From Oceanobacillus kimchii X50 (GTDB lineage: Bacteria; Bacillota; Bacilli; Bacillales; Amphibacillaceae): 64,000 bases of DNA. How positions within the stretch are numbered: the stretch's first letter is position 1; every line of letters begins with the position of its first letter. The stretch spans positions 1,758,659 through 1,822,658 of the forward strand of contig NZ_CM001792.1 in NCBI RefSeq assembly GCF_000340475.1. The letters run 5' to 3'. A model generated the notes under the pieces. That model was not told where the DNA came from. It saw only the letters and a list, made by a program, of their open reading frames with translations, and did not search any database. A program made the position numbers and the translations under genes. Positions 41,065 through 49,823 of the stretch are shown piece by piece.

Positions 41065-42159
41065 CTATCCTAGTTCATGATCAAATTGTTCTAACACTTT
41101 TTGTAATTTTTTCATATCTTTTTCTTTACCAATCGTTACTCGAATGGTTTTTGGTATACCTAATAGTTCTCCTGGTCGGACGATAAAACCAAATCGAATT
41201 AAATATTCATAGACTTTCACCCCACTAGTCGGTGTTTTAACTAATAGGAAGTTTGCTTCGGAATCGTAATAACCCCACCCTAATTTTTCTAAAAAACGTT
41301 GGAATTCTATTAGGTTTTTATAATTTTCTTGATTTGTATGTTGAATGAATTTTTGGTCTTCTAGTGCATATGAAGCGGCTTTCTGTGCTACTGCATTTGT
41401 GTTAAAAGGACCGCGAACCTTATCTAAAGTTTCAATAATGCTTGCATTAGCTATACCGTAACCAATACGCAATCCAGCTAATCCATATGCTTTTGAAAAC
41501 GTGCGGAGTACAATCACATTACTATAGGTATTACGCAATTGTAATGCATTTAATTCTTTATCGGGTTGTAAATATTCATAGTATGCTTCATCTAAGACGA
41601 CAAGCACTTCTTTTGGGCATTGATCTAAGAAGGAAGTAAACGCATCTTTTGAGAACGCAGCTCCTGTCGGATTATTGGGTGTACATAGCCAAACAATTGC
41701 AGTGTGATCATCTATCGTAGCTAGCATCTTATCCAACTGATGATAACCTTCCTCGTCTGTTGGGATTTCTTTAATTTCTGCACCCTCAATAAGCGAGTAA
41801 TGTTTATACTGTGGAAATGTTGGAGTAGCCATGACCACATTCGATCCAGGAACAATAAAGGAGCGACATAATAATTGAATAATTTCTTCAGAACCACTAC
41901 CAAAGATAATTTCTGTTTCATCAATGTTTAATTTTCTAGTTAACGCAGTACGTAAATCAGAGGTGTAACCATCAGGATAAATATGAAAATCGAAATTTTC
42001 TGCTTTTAACGCTTCAGAAACCTGTTTAGAATATCCATATGGATTTTCGTTCGATGCCAATTTAACAATATAATCAAGTTGATAGTCTATTTGAATATCT
42101 TTTGTTTGTTTACCTTGCTTGTAAGGGCTCAACTGTTTTAAGATGTCTTTACCTTGCAT
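41065..42159 (-). CDS. hisC: Histidinol-phosphate / aromatic aminotransferase
   Basis: A PLP-dependent class II aminotransferase of 364 residues. Landmarks are the LASNENPYG N-terminal segment, NNPTGAAF, the Asp-Tyr pair in LDEAYYEYL, and the PLP lysine in RTFSKAYGLAGLRIGYG. In Bacillus this gene, placed in the aromatic operon, serves both histidine synthesis and transamination of phenylpyruvate and hydroxyphenylpyruvate. AAGGAAGG precedes the ATG. It directly follows aroH, whereas in B. subtilis trpEDCFBA lies between them. Confidence 0.94.
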   Translation of the reverse strand: MQGKDILKQLSPYKQGKQTKDIQIDYQLDYIVKLASNENPYGYSKQVSEALKAENFDFHIYPDGYTSDLRTALTRKLNIDETEIIFGSGSEEIIQLLCRSFIVPGSNVVMATPTFPQYKHYSLIEGAEIKEIPTDEEGYHQLDKMLATIDDHTAIVWLCTPNNPTGAAFSKDAFTSFLDQCPKEVLVVLDEAYYEYLQPDKELNALQLRNTYSNVIVLRTFSKAYGLAGLRIGYGIANASIIETLDKVRGPFNTNAVAQKAASYALEDQKFIQHTNQENYKNLIEFQRFLEKLGWGYYDSEANFLLVKTPTSGVKVYEYLIRFGFIVRPGELLGIPKTIRVTIGKEKDMKKLQKVLEQFDHELG

Positions 42160-42161
42160 AT

Positions 42162-42539
42162 CTATTCGCCTTCCTTTTGTAGCAAATCTGGTCGAAGTTT
42201 CACAGCATTATTATGAAACACATGATGGATTTTTTGTTGAGGTGTATCCGTTCGAATTACCATCATCACTCTAATACATTTTGTTAAACTATTTGGAACA
42301 TCGATCTCGGTCATACACATTACAGGTACATATTTCCAACTGTCGTCTATTTGCCTTAATGCTTTTGCAGGAAATCCAGCTGTTACATCTTTTGTCACAG
42401 AAATAAACACATGTGACACATCATTAGATCTAATATTATTCTGGTCTACCATATCTTTAACAAGATTTTTTGTTTGTAAGACGATTTCTTCTGCATTATT
42501 TTCTTGTATTGTTGTTGCTCCTCGTACACCTCTCGTCAC
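42162..42539 (-). CDS. aroH: Chorismate mutase, AroH type
   Basis: Rearranges chorismate to prephenate. The 125-residue protein is the trimeric AroH class, not AroQ: it starts TRGVRGATTI with the catalytic Arg7-region, and has FISVTKDVTAGFPAKALR and the CIRVMMVIRTD segment with the essential later arginine. The start is GTG, overlapping the aroB stop by four bases (GTGA) with GGAG in aroB, so it is translationally coupled. Confidence 0.95.
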   Translation of the reverse strand: MTRGVRGATTIQENNAEEIVLQTKNLVKDMVDQNNIRSNDVSHVFISVTKDVTAGFPAKALRQIDDSWKYVPVMCMTEIDVPNSLTKCIRVMMVIRTDTPQQKIHHVFHNNAVKLRPDLLQKEGE

Positions 42540-43615
42540 AGTTTCTCCATCCTTTCTAAATAGGTCTGTATATAGTGTTTCATCAATGTATTTTCTATTG
42601 ACACAGTTACGGGATTTTCCACTTCTTTTAAAAGTACCATCTGTATTTTGCCGCCAATTGATTTTTTATCATTTTTCATAAGCTCCATTAACTCTATGAT
42701 TTCTTCTTTAGAAATGGAAAGAATAGGGTAATTATTATCTTTCAACCATTGATACAATTGGTAAAAAGGTAGCTGTACTTGAAATTCTAGTTCACTGACA
42801 TGAAGTGCAAATAATAAACCATTTGCTACTGCTTCACCATGAGTAATTTTTCCATAACCGTGTATAGTTTCTAATGCATGACCTAGTGTATGTCCTAGAT
42901 TGAGAAACTTTCTTATATTCGCTTCTTTCTCATCTTGTTCTACAATTCTTGCTTTTACTTGAATTCCTGCTTTCAAATATATTTCAAGCTGTTGTGGTTT
43001 AATTGATGCTAATGAATGATCTAACAGAGATAAAAACATTTTTTGGTTTGCAATTAAGCCTTCTTTTATAATTTCAGCATAACCACTTCTAATTTCATGA
43101 AGTGGTAGTGTTGACAAAGTTTCCACATCATAAATTACGGCAACAGGTGAGAAAAAACTTCCGATTAAGTTTTTTCCAAAATGATGATTAATTGCGACTT
43201 TTCCTCCTACACTGCTATCATGTGCGAGAATTGTAGTAGGAACTTGAATATAATCAATGCCACGCATAAACGTTGCAGCAACAAAACCAGCTAGGTCACC
43301 TACAACTCCTCCACCTAAAGCAATGATTAATGACTGACGGTCTAGCCCATTCTTGAGGGCTTCTGTTTGCAAACTATAAAACTTCTCGATACTTTTTGAA
43401 TTTTCTCCAGAAGGAATGGTGAAATGACAGATGTTTTCTTCAGTTGGAAATCCGTGTAGGACATCTTCAAGATAGCGACTTCCTACTTGGTCATCCGTAA
43501 TAATAAATATATTTGTATAATTTTTATTTATATATGCTCTTATTTGATATCGTAGTCCTTGACCAATATAGATTGGATATGAGGAATGGTTTGATTTCAC
43601 TGTCATTTCTTCCAT
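42536..43615 (-). CDS. aroB: 3-dehydroquinate synthase
   Basis: Second step of the shikimate pathway, an NAD- and zinc-dependent enzyme. The 359-residue protein has the NAD/phosphate-binding GGGVVGDLAGFVAATFMRG, the TTILAHDSSVGGKVAINH segment with catalytic Lys and Asn, and zinc ligands in AEIIKEGLI, LGHTLGHALE and HGEAVANG. The ATG at 43613-43615 starts two bases after the aroC stop with TAGGTG upstream; a GTG inside aroC would be too close to that site. Confidence 0.95.
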   Translation of the reverse strand: MEEMTVKSNHSSYPIYIGQGLRYQIRAYINKNYTNIFIITDDQVGSRYLEDVLHGFPTEENICHFTIPSGENSKSIEKFYSLQTEALKNGLDRQSLIIALGGGVVGDLAGFVAATFMRGIDYIQVPTTILAHDSSVGGKVAINHHFGKNLIGSFFSPVAVIYDVETLSTLPLHEIRSGYAEIIKEGLIANQKMFLSLLDHSLASIKPQQLEIYLKAGIQVKARIVEQDEKEANIRKFLNLGHTLGHALETIHGYGKITHGEAVANGLLFALHVSELEFQVQLPFYQLYQWLKDNNYPILSISKEEIIELMELMKNDKKSIGGKIQMVLLKEVENPVTVSIENTLMKHYIQTYLERMEKL

Positions 43616-43617
43616 TT

Positions 43618-44787
43618 TTAGAAACACCTAATTTCTTCTCTGTAATCATCAATTGCTTTTTTTAATTGTGGAAAACGATCGCTAGAAAATTGTTCGGTAA
43701 GAGCTTTTGCTAATTCAAATGCTACTACATGTTCCATAACTACTGATGCTGCAGGAACAGCACATGCATCCGATCGCTCTACAGTAGCTTTAAAAGGTTC
43801 TTTTGTTTCAATATCAACACTAGTTAGTGGCCTCTTCATTAATGTTGGGATTGGTTTCATTACCCCTCGAACAACAATTGGCATTCCAGTAGTCATACCA
43901 CCTTCAAAGCCACCTAATCGATTCGTAGTACGGTAGTATCCAAGTGCTTCATCCCATGCTATTTCATCATGAACTTCACTTCCATTTCGTTTCGCCGCCT
44001 CAAATCCGATTCCGAATTCGACACCTTTAAACGCATTAATGCTTACGACACTTCCTGCTAATCTACTATCTAACTTTCGATCATAATGAACGTAGGATCC
44101 AACTCCTGCTGGCATCCCTTCTACATATACTTCACAGACACCACCAATGGAATCTCCTTCTTTTTTAGCTTGATCGATTGCACTTGTCATTTGTTCCTCA
44201 ACAGCAGCATCAAGAACCATTACTGGTGAACGATTTGCCTTATCTGCACGCTCCTGTGCATTTAAATCTCGTAGATCACTAGCTTCAATTCCTGCTATCT
44301 CTTTAACATAACCGGCAACTTCAATTCCTAGCTCTTTTAATAGTGTTTTGGCAACAGCACCAGCAGCAACACGGGCAGCTGTTTCCCTTGCAGAAGAACG
44401 TTCTAATACATTCCTCATATCTCTATGTCCATATTTAAGTGCACCGTTTAAATCTGCATGTCCAGGTCTTGGTTTAGTAACTACACGACGCATCTTTGAC
44501 GGATCTTCCATGGGTTCTTCGCCCATAATATCAGTCCAATGTTTAAAATCATCATTGCGTATTACTAGTGATAGTGGAGATCCTAAAGTATAACCATGAC
44601 GCACACCACTTACAATATCTACAGTATCTTTTTCTATTTGCATACGCTTCCCTCTACCGTGTCCACCCTGCCTTCGACGTAGAGAAGCATTAATATCTTC
44701 TGCAGTAATCGGTAATTGTGAAGGAAGTCCTTCGATAATCGTTGTTAATTGTTTTCCATGAGATTCACCAGACGTTATGTATCGCAA
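43618..44787 (-). CDS. aroC: Chorismate synthase
   Basis: Last shikimate step: makes chorismate from EPSP using reduced FMN. The 389-residue protein has the three family signatures: [16 protein letters not shown] at the start, [15 protein letters not shown] [30 protein letters not shown], and the C-terminal [13 protein letters not shown]. The start is TTG with GAAGGAG eight bases before it. It opens the aromatic block. A clear promoter is not obvious in the 97 bases after cheR. B. subtilis calls this gene aroF. Confidence 0.96.
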   Translation of the reverse strand: MRYITSGESHGKQLTTIIEGLPSQLPITAEDINASLRRRQGGHGRGKRMQIEKDTVDIVSGVRHGYTLGSPLSLVIRNDDFKHWTDIMGEEPMEDPSKMRRVVTKPRPGHADLNGALKYGHRDMRNVLERSSARETAARVAAGAVAKTLLKELGIEVAGYVKEIAGIEASDLRDLNAQERADKANRSPVMVLDAAVEEQMTSAIDQAKKEGDSIGGVCEVYVEGMPAGVGSYVHYDRKLDSRLAGSVVSINAFKGVEFGIGFEAAKRNGSEVHDEIAWDEALGYYRTTNRLGGFEGGMTTGMPIVVRGVMKPIPTLMKRPLTSVDIETKEPFKATVERSDACAVPAASVVMEHVVAFELAKALTEQFSSDRFPQLKKAIDDYREEIRCF

Positions 44788-44884
44788 TTTACATTCTCCT
44801 TCTTAAATAGTTGAAAGTTTTCTAATTACTATATCATAGATAAGTTTATAAAGGGTAGTCTTTGACATCATTTATTTTAATTTC

Positions 44885-45670
44885 TTATGAGGAGATTGTT
44901 TGTTTCTTTTTATAGAAAAATGTCTCTTCTAGTTCAAAACCATACTGTTGAGGGGTGAAAATTTGCTCTGTGCTACCTACAAACAATATTCCATTAGCTG
45001 ACAGAGAATTACTAAATCCTTGATAAATGCTGTTCTTCGCTTTATCAGTAAAATATATTAATACATTCCTGCAAACAATAAGGTCGACATTTTGTGGGTA
45101 CGCGTCGGCTAATAAATTATGTCTTTTAAAAGTAATATGTTGTTTTATTTCTGGGTTAATCGAATATATTGTACCTGTTCTTTCAAAGTACTTATTTTTA
45201 AGTCTATCAGGTAACTCTTTCAGAGACTGTTTTTGATACATTCCTTGTTTTGCGCTTTTTAGAACATTTTCATCAATATCCGTGGCAATTATTTCAAAGT
45301 CTTGTTTGGGAAAATGTTCAAGCAGTAGAATTGCTAAACTATAAGGCTCTTCACCTGTTGAGCAAGCGGCACTCCAAATTTTTATTTTTGGTTTTTGGGA
45401 TATCAATTTAGGAAAGATATTTTGCTGTAATACTTCCCAACGTTTAGGATTACGGTAAAACTCAGAGACATTGATTGTTAAACGATCCGTAAATTCTTTT
45501 AGTAGTGTTTCGTCTTTCAAACAAGCTTGCAAATATTGAATGTAACTGGTAAATCCTCGTTTGTCTCTTAAGGTTGTTATCCTCCGTTTCATCTGTGTTT
45601 CTTTATATAAAGCTAGGTCTAAACCTAGAGTTTGGTGAACTTTTTCTAAAAAATTTTTATAATCATCCAT
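44885..45670 (-). CDS. cheR: Chemotaxis protein methyltransferase CheR
   Basis: Methylates glutamates of chemoreceptors for adaptation. The 261-residue protein has the N-terminal helical CheR_N domain (residues about 1-75) and a SAM-binding domain with IWSAACSTGEEPYSLAILL, ATDIDENVLKSAKQG and LIVCRNVLIYF. GGAGTG precedes the ATG. It lies just after the ndk terminator and just before aroC, the same place as in B. subtilis, away from other chemotaxis genes. Its presence implies the organism is motile. Confidence 0.95.
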   Translation of the reverse strand: MDDYKNFLEKVHQTLGLDLALYKETQMKRRITTLRDKRGFTSYIQYLQACLKDETLLKEFTDRLTINVSEFYRNPKRWEVLQQNIFPKLISQKPKIKIWSAACSTGEEPYSLAILLLEHFPKQDFEIIATDIDENVLKSAKQGMYQKQSLKELPDRLKNKYFERTGTIYSINPEIKQHITFKRHNLLADAYPQNVDLIVCRNVLIYFTDKAKNSIYQGFSNSLSANGILFVGSTEQIFTPQQYGFELEETFFYKKKQTISS

Positions 45671-45700
45671 TCATTTCACTCCGAATCAACAAAATGTATA

Positions 45701-45729
45701 TAAAAACCTCCGTTTATTTTAACGGAGGT
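45701..45729 (-). terminator. Terminator after ndk
   Basis: On the minus strand ACCTCCGTT pairs exactly with AACGGAGGT around a 6-nt loop, then TTTTA. It lies only about 30 bases before cheR. Confidence 0.9.
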
Positions 45730-45770
45730 CATAAACCAAGTGAAAACAGCAATTGTTTCCGCTTTCACTA

Positions 45771-46217
45771 TTAATAAATCCAATTATTTGCTTGTTTTTC
45801 GTAGGAAACGATTTCATTTTCTGAGAAGAAAAGAGATATTTCTCTCTCAGCGCTTTCTGAAGAATCAGAGCCATGAATAATATTCTTTCCTACACTGATC
45901 CCGAAATCACCACGAATAGTACTCGGGTCTGCTTCTAACGGGTTAGTTTTACCCATTATTTTTCGAGCTGTTGCGATTACATTTTCACCTTCCCAAACCA
46001 TAGCAAATACTGGTCCAGAAGTAATGAAATCAACTAATTCACCAAAGAAAGGACGATCTTTGTGTTCATTGTAATGTGTTTCAGCTAATTGATTAGACAC
46101 CTGCATTAATTTTGCGCCAGCAAGCTTGTACCCCTTTGTTTCAAACCTTTTTACAATTTCACCAATTAAGTTCCGTTGAACTCCATCTGGTTTTACCATT
46201 AAAAATGTTTTCTCCAT
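45771..46217 (-). CDS. ndk: Nucleoside diphosphate kinase
   Basis: Balances nucleoside triphosphates by phosphate transfer through a phospho-histidine. The 148-residue protein has active-site H115 in [13 protein letters not shown], the N-terminal [11 protein letters not shown] and the nucleotide-binding [10 protein letters not shown]. The ATG at 46215-46217 has GGGGTG six bases before; a GTG three codons upstream is part of that site. It ends the mtrB-hepS-menG-hepT-ndk run and is followed by a terminator. Confidence 0.97.
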   Translation of the reverse strand: MEKTFLMVKPDGVQRNLIGEIVKRFETKGYKLAGAKLMQVSNQLAETHYNEHKDRPFFGELVDFITSGPVFAMVWEGENVIATARKIMGKTNPLEADPSTIRGDFGISVGKNIIHGSDSSESAEREISLFFSENEIVSYEKQANNWIY

Positions 46218-46294
46218 AAAAATCACCCCAACTTATGTATTTAAAATAAGCAACCTATAAAATAATATCAAATTTTCTTAAAAATAACAATTAC

Positions 46295-47266
46295 TTAAGA
46301 TCTTCTTTTTCCAATATAAGTAGCAATATCTTGGAGTGTTTTCTTTGCACGGGAAGATGGTAATTCATCTAATGCTGTTAATGCTTTAGATAAATACATA
46401 TCACTTACAGCATAACTTCTTTTAATTGCATCCGTACGTTTTAATTGTTGAATTAGCATCTTCATTTCATTCGTTGTAACATGACCATCTTTTGTAAACA
46501 CATCAAAAAGTGATTGTTTGAAGGTCTTATCTTCCATAGCATATAAAACTGGAAGTGTTATATTTCCTTGTAGTAAATCATTACCAGCAGGCTTACCTAG
46601 CTCTTTTGAAGTAGATGTGAAATCTAAAATATCATCTATAATTTGATAAGACATTCCTATGTAATAGCCATATTGGTAAAGCTTATTAGCTTGATAATCA
46701 TTTAAACCTCCGACAATAGCTCCTAACTTACAACTACTAGCTATTAATAGAGCAGTTTTCCTTTTTATACGTCGTAGATAATCACGCAAGTTTTGTTCCC
46801 AATTAAATTTATATTCAATTTGTTCAATCTCACCTATAGAAACTTCTACTAACGTTTTGGATAATAATTGATGTACACGCGAGTCTGGAATATCCGTTAT
46901 TTCTTCTAATGCTCTTGCAAGAATATAGTCCCCAGTATACATAGCGACTCGATTACCATATATAGAAGCTGTTGTCGGTTTCCCTCTTCTTAGTTCTGCT
47001 TCATCGATCACATCATCATGGACGAGAGTAGCCATATGTATTAGTTCTAATGTAACTGCAACCTTGCTAATCTTAGAAAGGTCATAATTCCCTAATTGAG
47101 AAGATAACAAAACAAAAACAGGACGAATTCGCTTTCCTCCTGCATGTAATAATTCAGTTGATGCATCACGTAACACGGGATGATTTGCCTGTATACTATC
47201 CTGCAATGCAGATTCTATACTTTCCATATCCTTCTTTAAAAAGCCATAAATTTTTGGTAGTTTCAT
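46295..47266 (-). CDS. hepT: Heptaprenyl diphosphate synthase component II
   Basis: The catalytic large subunit that builds the C35 side chain of menaquinone-7. The 323-residue protein has both aspartate-rich motifs: first LVHDDVIDEAELRRG, second YQIIDDILDFTST, plus the GGKRIRP substrate-binding segment. Start is the ATG at 47264-47266, seven bases from TAAGGTG. With hepS and menG it forms the menaquinone side-chain cluster. Chain length C35 is inferred from the two-component organisation. Confidence 0.94.
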   Translation of the reverse strand: MKLPKIYGFLKKDMESIESALQDSIQANHPVLRDASTELLHAGGKRIRPVFVLLSSQLGNYDLSKISKVAVTLELIHMATLVHDDVIDEAELRRGKPTTASIYGNRVAMYTGDYILARALEEITDIPDSRVHQLLSKTLVEVSIGEIEQIEYKFNWEQNLRDYLRRIKRKTALLIASSCKLGAIVGGLNDYQANKLYQYGYYIGMSYQIIDDILDFTSTSKELGKPAGNDLLQGNITLPVLYAMEDKTFKQSLFDVFTKDGHVTTNEMKMLIQQLKRTDAIKRSYAVSDMYLSKALTALDELPSSRAKKTLQDIATYIGKRRS

Positions 47267-47303
47267 GTAAGTCACCTTATTTTACCTTTAACAATTCTAC
47301 GTA

Positions 47304-48020
47304 CTATTGAGCTGCTTTAAAGCCCATATGCATTGCAGCAACTCCACCTGTATAACTTTTCACTTCTACTCTTTCAAAACCAGCATTTAAAAACATTTCT
47401 TTTAATTTCTTTTTACCAGGGAAATCTTTTGCTGATTCTTGTAACCAAGAATATTCTTTATAACTTTTGGCAATTAATTTACCCAATATCGGCATGATAA
47501 ATTTGAAATAAAAGTAATATGCTTGTCGATAACCAATTAAGGTAGGTTGAGAAGTTTCAATACATACCACTTTACCACCAGGTTTAACAACTCGATACAT
47601 TTCTTTTAAAACAGTCATATAATCTGGTACATTGCGTAGTCCAAATCCAATTGTAACATAATCAAAACTATTTTCTTCATATGGTAATTCCATCGCATTA
47701 CCATGAATAAGTTCTAACTGATTTAATTGCATGTCTTGTTTTTTTTGTTTTGCAATTGAAAGCATGTTTTGACTAAAATCAAGGCCAATTACTTCACCTG
47801 TTTGTCCAACCGCTTCTGCAAGCGAAACAGTCCAATCTCCTGTACCACAACATACATCTAGAGCAGTTTCTCCTGCTTGAACATTCATTCGTTTCATTGT
47901 ATCTTTACGCCAAGCTTTGTGGCGTTGAAAAGATATTATCGAATTCATTGAATCATAGTTGGAATATATATTTTCAAAAACATGATGTACACGCTCTTCT
48001 TTTGATGATGGTTTCCCCAT
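47304..48020 (-). CDS. menG: Demethylmenaquinone methyltransferase
   Basis: Final step of menaquinone synthesis, C-methylation with SAM. The 238-residue UbiE/MenG protein has the SAM loop [16 protein letters not shown], the [10 protein letters not shown] acidic strand, the [24 protein letters not shown] block split by a few residues, and [16 protein letters not shown] use the ATG at 48018-48020; the GTG three codons upstream stands directly against the ribosome-binding site. It lies between hepS and hepT, as in other Bacillaceae. Confidence 0.95.
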   Translation of the reverse strand: MGKPSSKEERVHHVFENIYSNYDSMNSIISFQRHKAWRKDTMKRMNVQAGETALDVCCGTGDWTVSLAEAVGQTGEVIGLDFSQNMLSIAKQKKQDMQLNQLELIHGNAMELPYEENSFDYVTIGFGLRNVPDYMTVLKEMYRVVKPGGKVVCIETSQPTLIGYRQAYYFYFKFIMPILGKLIAKSYKEYSWLQESAKDFPGKKKLKEMFLNAGFERVEVKSYTGGVAAMHMGFKAAQ

Positions 48021-48034
48021 AAAACACACTTCCT

Positions 48035-48751
48035 CTAAATTCTAGTCGAAATATTCACATTATCGTTTTGTTGATCTTGAATATAATGAGTGATAAATGC
48101 AGTTTGATTTGATAATGTTTGAACAAGATTACTTACATTTTTTTTATAATTATTTATCGTTGTTTCCCCTATTACTGAATTATTATATTCTTTTTCTAAT
48201 TCTAGTCTTTGTATGATAAGCCAATCTGTAATTAATTCATTTGCCGTATCATCATATAAAAATTGCGTTACATGAACAATTAACATCGAATTTATCTTTT
48301 TGGTTAAATCAATCCATTCATGCAAGGTAGGAGAATCCTTGTAATATAATGCCATTTTTAATTCATTAATCTCGCGTATTGCATTTGCTAATGTCTGAAT
48401 AAACTCTATTTCTCCTACTTCTGACAATAGAAAATAATATAATCCGCTATAATAATCACCAGAAAGCACTTGTAATTGCTTCGACAGTGTTTCCTGTTCT
48501 GTTTCAGCAACTTTTTTTATAGGAACAAGGTCATGGGTGTCCAAGGCGATCTGTACGAGCATCGTAGTAATAAGATATCTCTCGCGTTGCATCGGAGTCA
48601 ATGATCTATCTTGTTCAACGAGGAACTGCAGTAACCCCCATTTTGCTTCATCAATAAGTGGTTGTTGTATATGTTTATGAATATATCCATATTTTAATTT
48701 TTCATCTAGAAGCTCTCTATAGCTCTGATTTCTTGTAATAAATGTAGTCAA
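48035..48751 (-). CDS. hepS: Heptaprenyl diphosphate synthase component I
   Basis: The small, non-catalytic subunit of the C35 prenyl synthase. It has about 238 residues, mostly helical, with the conserved [30 protein letters not shown] and [10 protein letters not shown] segments. This family diverges fast, which fits the low similarity elsewhere. I prefer the TTG at 48751, six bases from AGGTG; the ATG at 48778 has no ribosome-binding site and lies about ten bases from the predicted transcription start. It precedes menG and hepT. Confidence 0.85.
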   Translation of the reverse strand: MTTFITRNQSYRELLDEKLKYGYIHKHIQQPLIDEAKWGLLQFLVEQDRSLTPMQRERYLITTMLVQIALDTHDLVPIKKVAETEQETLSKQLQVLSGDYYSGLYYFLLSEVGEIEFIQTLANAIREINELKMALYYKDSPTLHEWIDLTKKINSMLIVHVTQFLYDDTANELITDWLIIQRLELEKEYNNSVIGETTINNYKKNVSNLVQTLSNQTAFITHYIQDQQNDNVNISTRI

Positions 48752-48793
48752 GAATATCACCTGGACCCTTTCAGCCATTCAATTGCTTTAGCT

Positions 48794-48802
48794 ATTATAG
48801 CA
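48794..48802 (-). promoter_or_regulatory. Extended -10 promoter for hepS-menG-hepT-ndk
   Basis: The minus strand reads TGCTATAAT, a perfect extended -10. Initiation near 48787 supports the downstream TTG as the hepS start. Confidence 0.6.
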
Positions 48803-48863
48803 CATTTCTACATTTATAAAAACGATTGAATATATGTAGCTTCTAAATTCCAACAATTAGAAA

Positions 48864-49088
48864 TTATTCATTTGTCATCTCACCATGACTGGTTTGTATT
48901 AATGCTTTACCTCTTACTTTGATAGCTGATGTATGTTCAGTAAATTGAGCAATCATTACTTCTCCTTGATCCAGTTTTTCTGTATGGTGAAAACGAGTAT
49001 CATGTCCTCTTGTTAAACCAATAACATTTACTCCATTCTCAAGGGCTTTTATGATAAAATATTCAGCCTTATCCGTACGGTCTGCCAT
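48864..49088 (-). CDS. mtrB: trp RNA-binding attenuation protein TRAP
   Basis: An 11-subunit ring that, when loaded with tryptophan, binds GAG/UAG repeats in trp leader mRNA to terminate transcription and block translation. The 74-residue protein is complete, with [40 protein letters not shown] and LIQTSHGEM, all close to B. subtilis TRAP. AAAGGAG precedes the ATG. In B. subtilis folE (mtrA) lies between hbs and mtrB; it is missing here. The trp operon is also absent from the nearby aromatic block. Confidence 0.95.
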   Translation of the reverse strand: MADRTDKAEYFIIKALENGVNVIGLTRGHDTRFHHTEKLDQGEVMIAQFTEHTSAIKVRGKALIQTSHGEMTNE

Positions 49089-49132
49089 TATAAATCTCCT
49101 TTAGTATTTTTTAATAAAACATTCATGAAAAT

Positions 49133-49167
49133 AAATAAAAGGGGTACGCTAAAAACGTACCCCTTTG
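49133..49167 (-). terminator. Terminator of hbs
   Basis: On the minus strand AAAGGGGTACG pairs with CGTACCCCTTT around a short loop, followed by TATTTATTTT. Confidence 0.88.
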
Positions 49168-49188
49168 TAGTCACCCTATGTAAAATTA

Positions 49189-49461
49189 TTATTTTACACT
49201 GTCTTTAAGGGCTTTACCTGGTTTGAAAGCTGGAACTTTGCTTGCAGGAATTTCGATTTCTTCTCCTGTTTGCGGATTACGTCCTTTACGAGCAGAACGT
49301 TCGCGTACTTCAAAGTTACCAAAACCAATTAACTGTACTTTTTCACCGTTTTTCAGTGAATCCATGACAGATTCAAATACTGCATCTACAGCTTTTGTTG
49401 CGTCTTTTTTAGAAAGCTCACTTTTTTCAGCAACAGCATTCACTAAGTCTGTTTTGTTCAT
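49189..49461 (-). CDS. hbs: DNA-binding protein HU
   Basis: The abundant nucleoid protein that bends and compacts DNA. 90 residues: the N-terminal dimer helices ([21 protein letters not shown]), the conserved [18 protein letters not shown] arm base with the tip [13 protein letters not shown], and the C-terminal [13 protein letters not shown]. Start is the ATG at 49459-49461, preceded by the strong GGGAGGAGG site. It is monocistronic with a promoter at 49571 and its own terminator. Confidence 0.97.
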   Translation of the reverse strand: MNKTDLVNAVAEKSELSKKDATKAVDAVFESVMDSLKNGEKVQLIGFGNFEVRERSARKGRNPQTGEEIEIPASKVPAFKPGKALKDSVK

Positions 49462-49499
49462 GACATTCACCTCCTCCCAGGATGTTCATTTCGACAAAT

Positions 49500-49517
49500 C
49501 GACATATTAATATGTCG
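49500..49517. other. Perfect 18-nt palindrome in the hbs leader
   Basis: CGACATATTAATATGTCG is self-complementary and lies about 20 bases upstream of the hbs ribosome-binding site, inside the transcribed leader. It could fold into a stabilising hairpin or bind a dimeric protein. Confidence 0.6.
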
Positions 49518-49570
49518 GATTCATTGTCTGCTTACAAGTAAGTCATCCCTAACAAGTGATGACAAGGCTT

Positions 49571-49599
49571 ATATTAACTGAGTTTGGAATAAAATTCAA
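49571..49599 (-). promoter_or_regulatory. Sigma-A promoter for hbs
   Basis: TTGAAT (49594-49599) and TAATAT (49571-49576) on the minus strand, spacing 17, giving a leader of about 100 nt. The 190 bases further upstream (49600-49788) are AT-rich with no gene or clear signal that I can see. Confidence 0.65.
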
Positions 49600-49788
49600 C
49601 AAAAAGTATCGATTTCTTCAATATTTATTGGGATTTTTACCTATTTTTACCTATATACGTATGAAATATAGTATTGTTTTGGAAAATCCCTCCAACCCAG
49701 TATACACAAAGCATTGTCATATTTCACTATACATATACGACAAAAATAAAATATTTCCTGCCGTTTTTCTATTTTTTATTAAAAAACA

Positions 49789-49823
49789 CAAAAAAATATA
49801 GCAGCTATGTGTAAGCTGCTATA
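49789..49823 (-). terminator. Terminator of spoIVA, overlapping its stop codon
   Basis: On the minus strand TATAGCAGC pairs with GCTGCTATA, then TTTTTTTG. The first stem bases include the TAG stop of spoIVA. Confidence 0.85.

Noticed and set aside
44788..44884. Promoter for aroC
   Set aside because: TATGAT and TATAGT are present, but no -35 at acceptable spacing, so transcription may come from cheR or from an unusual promoter.
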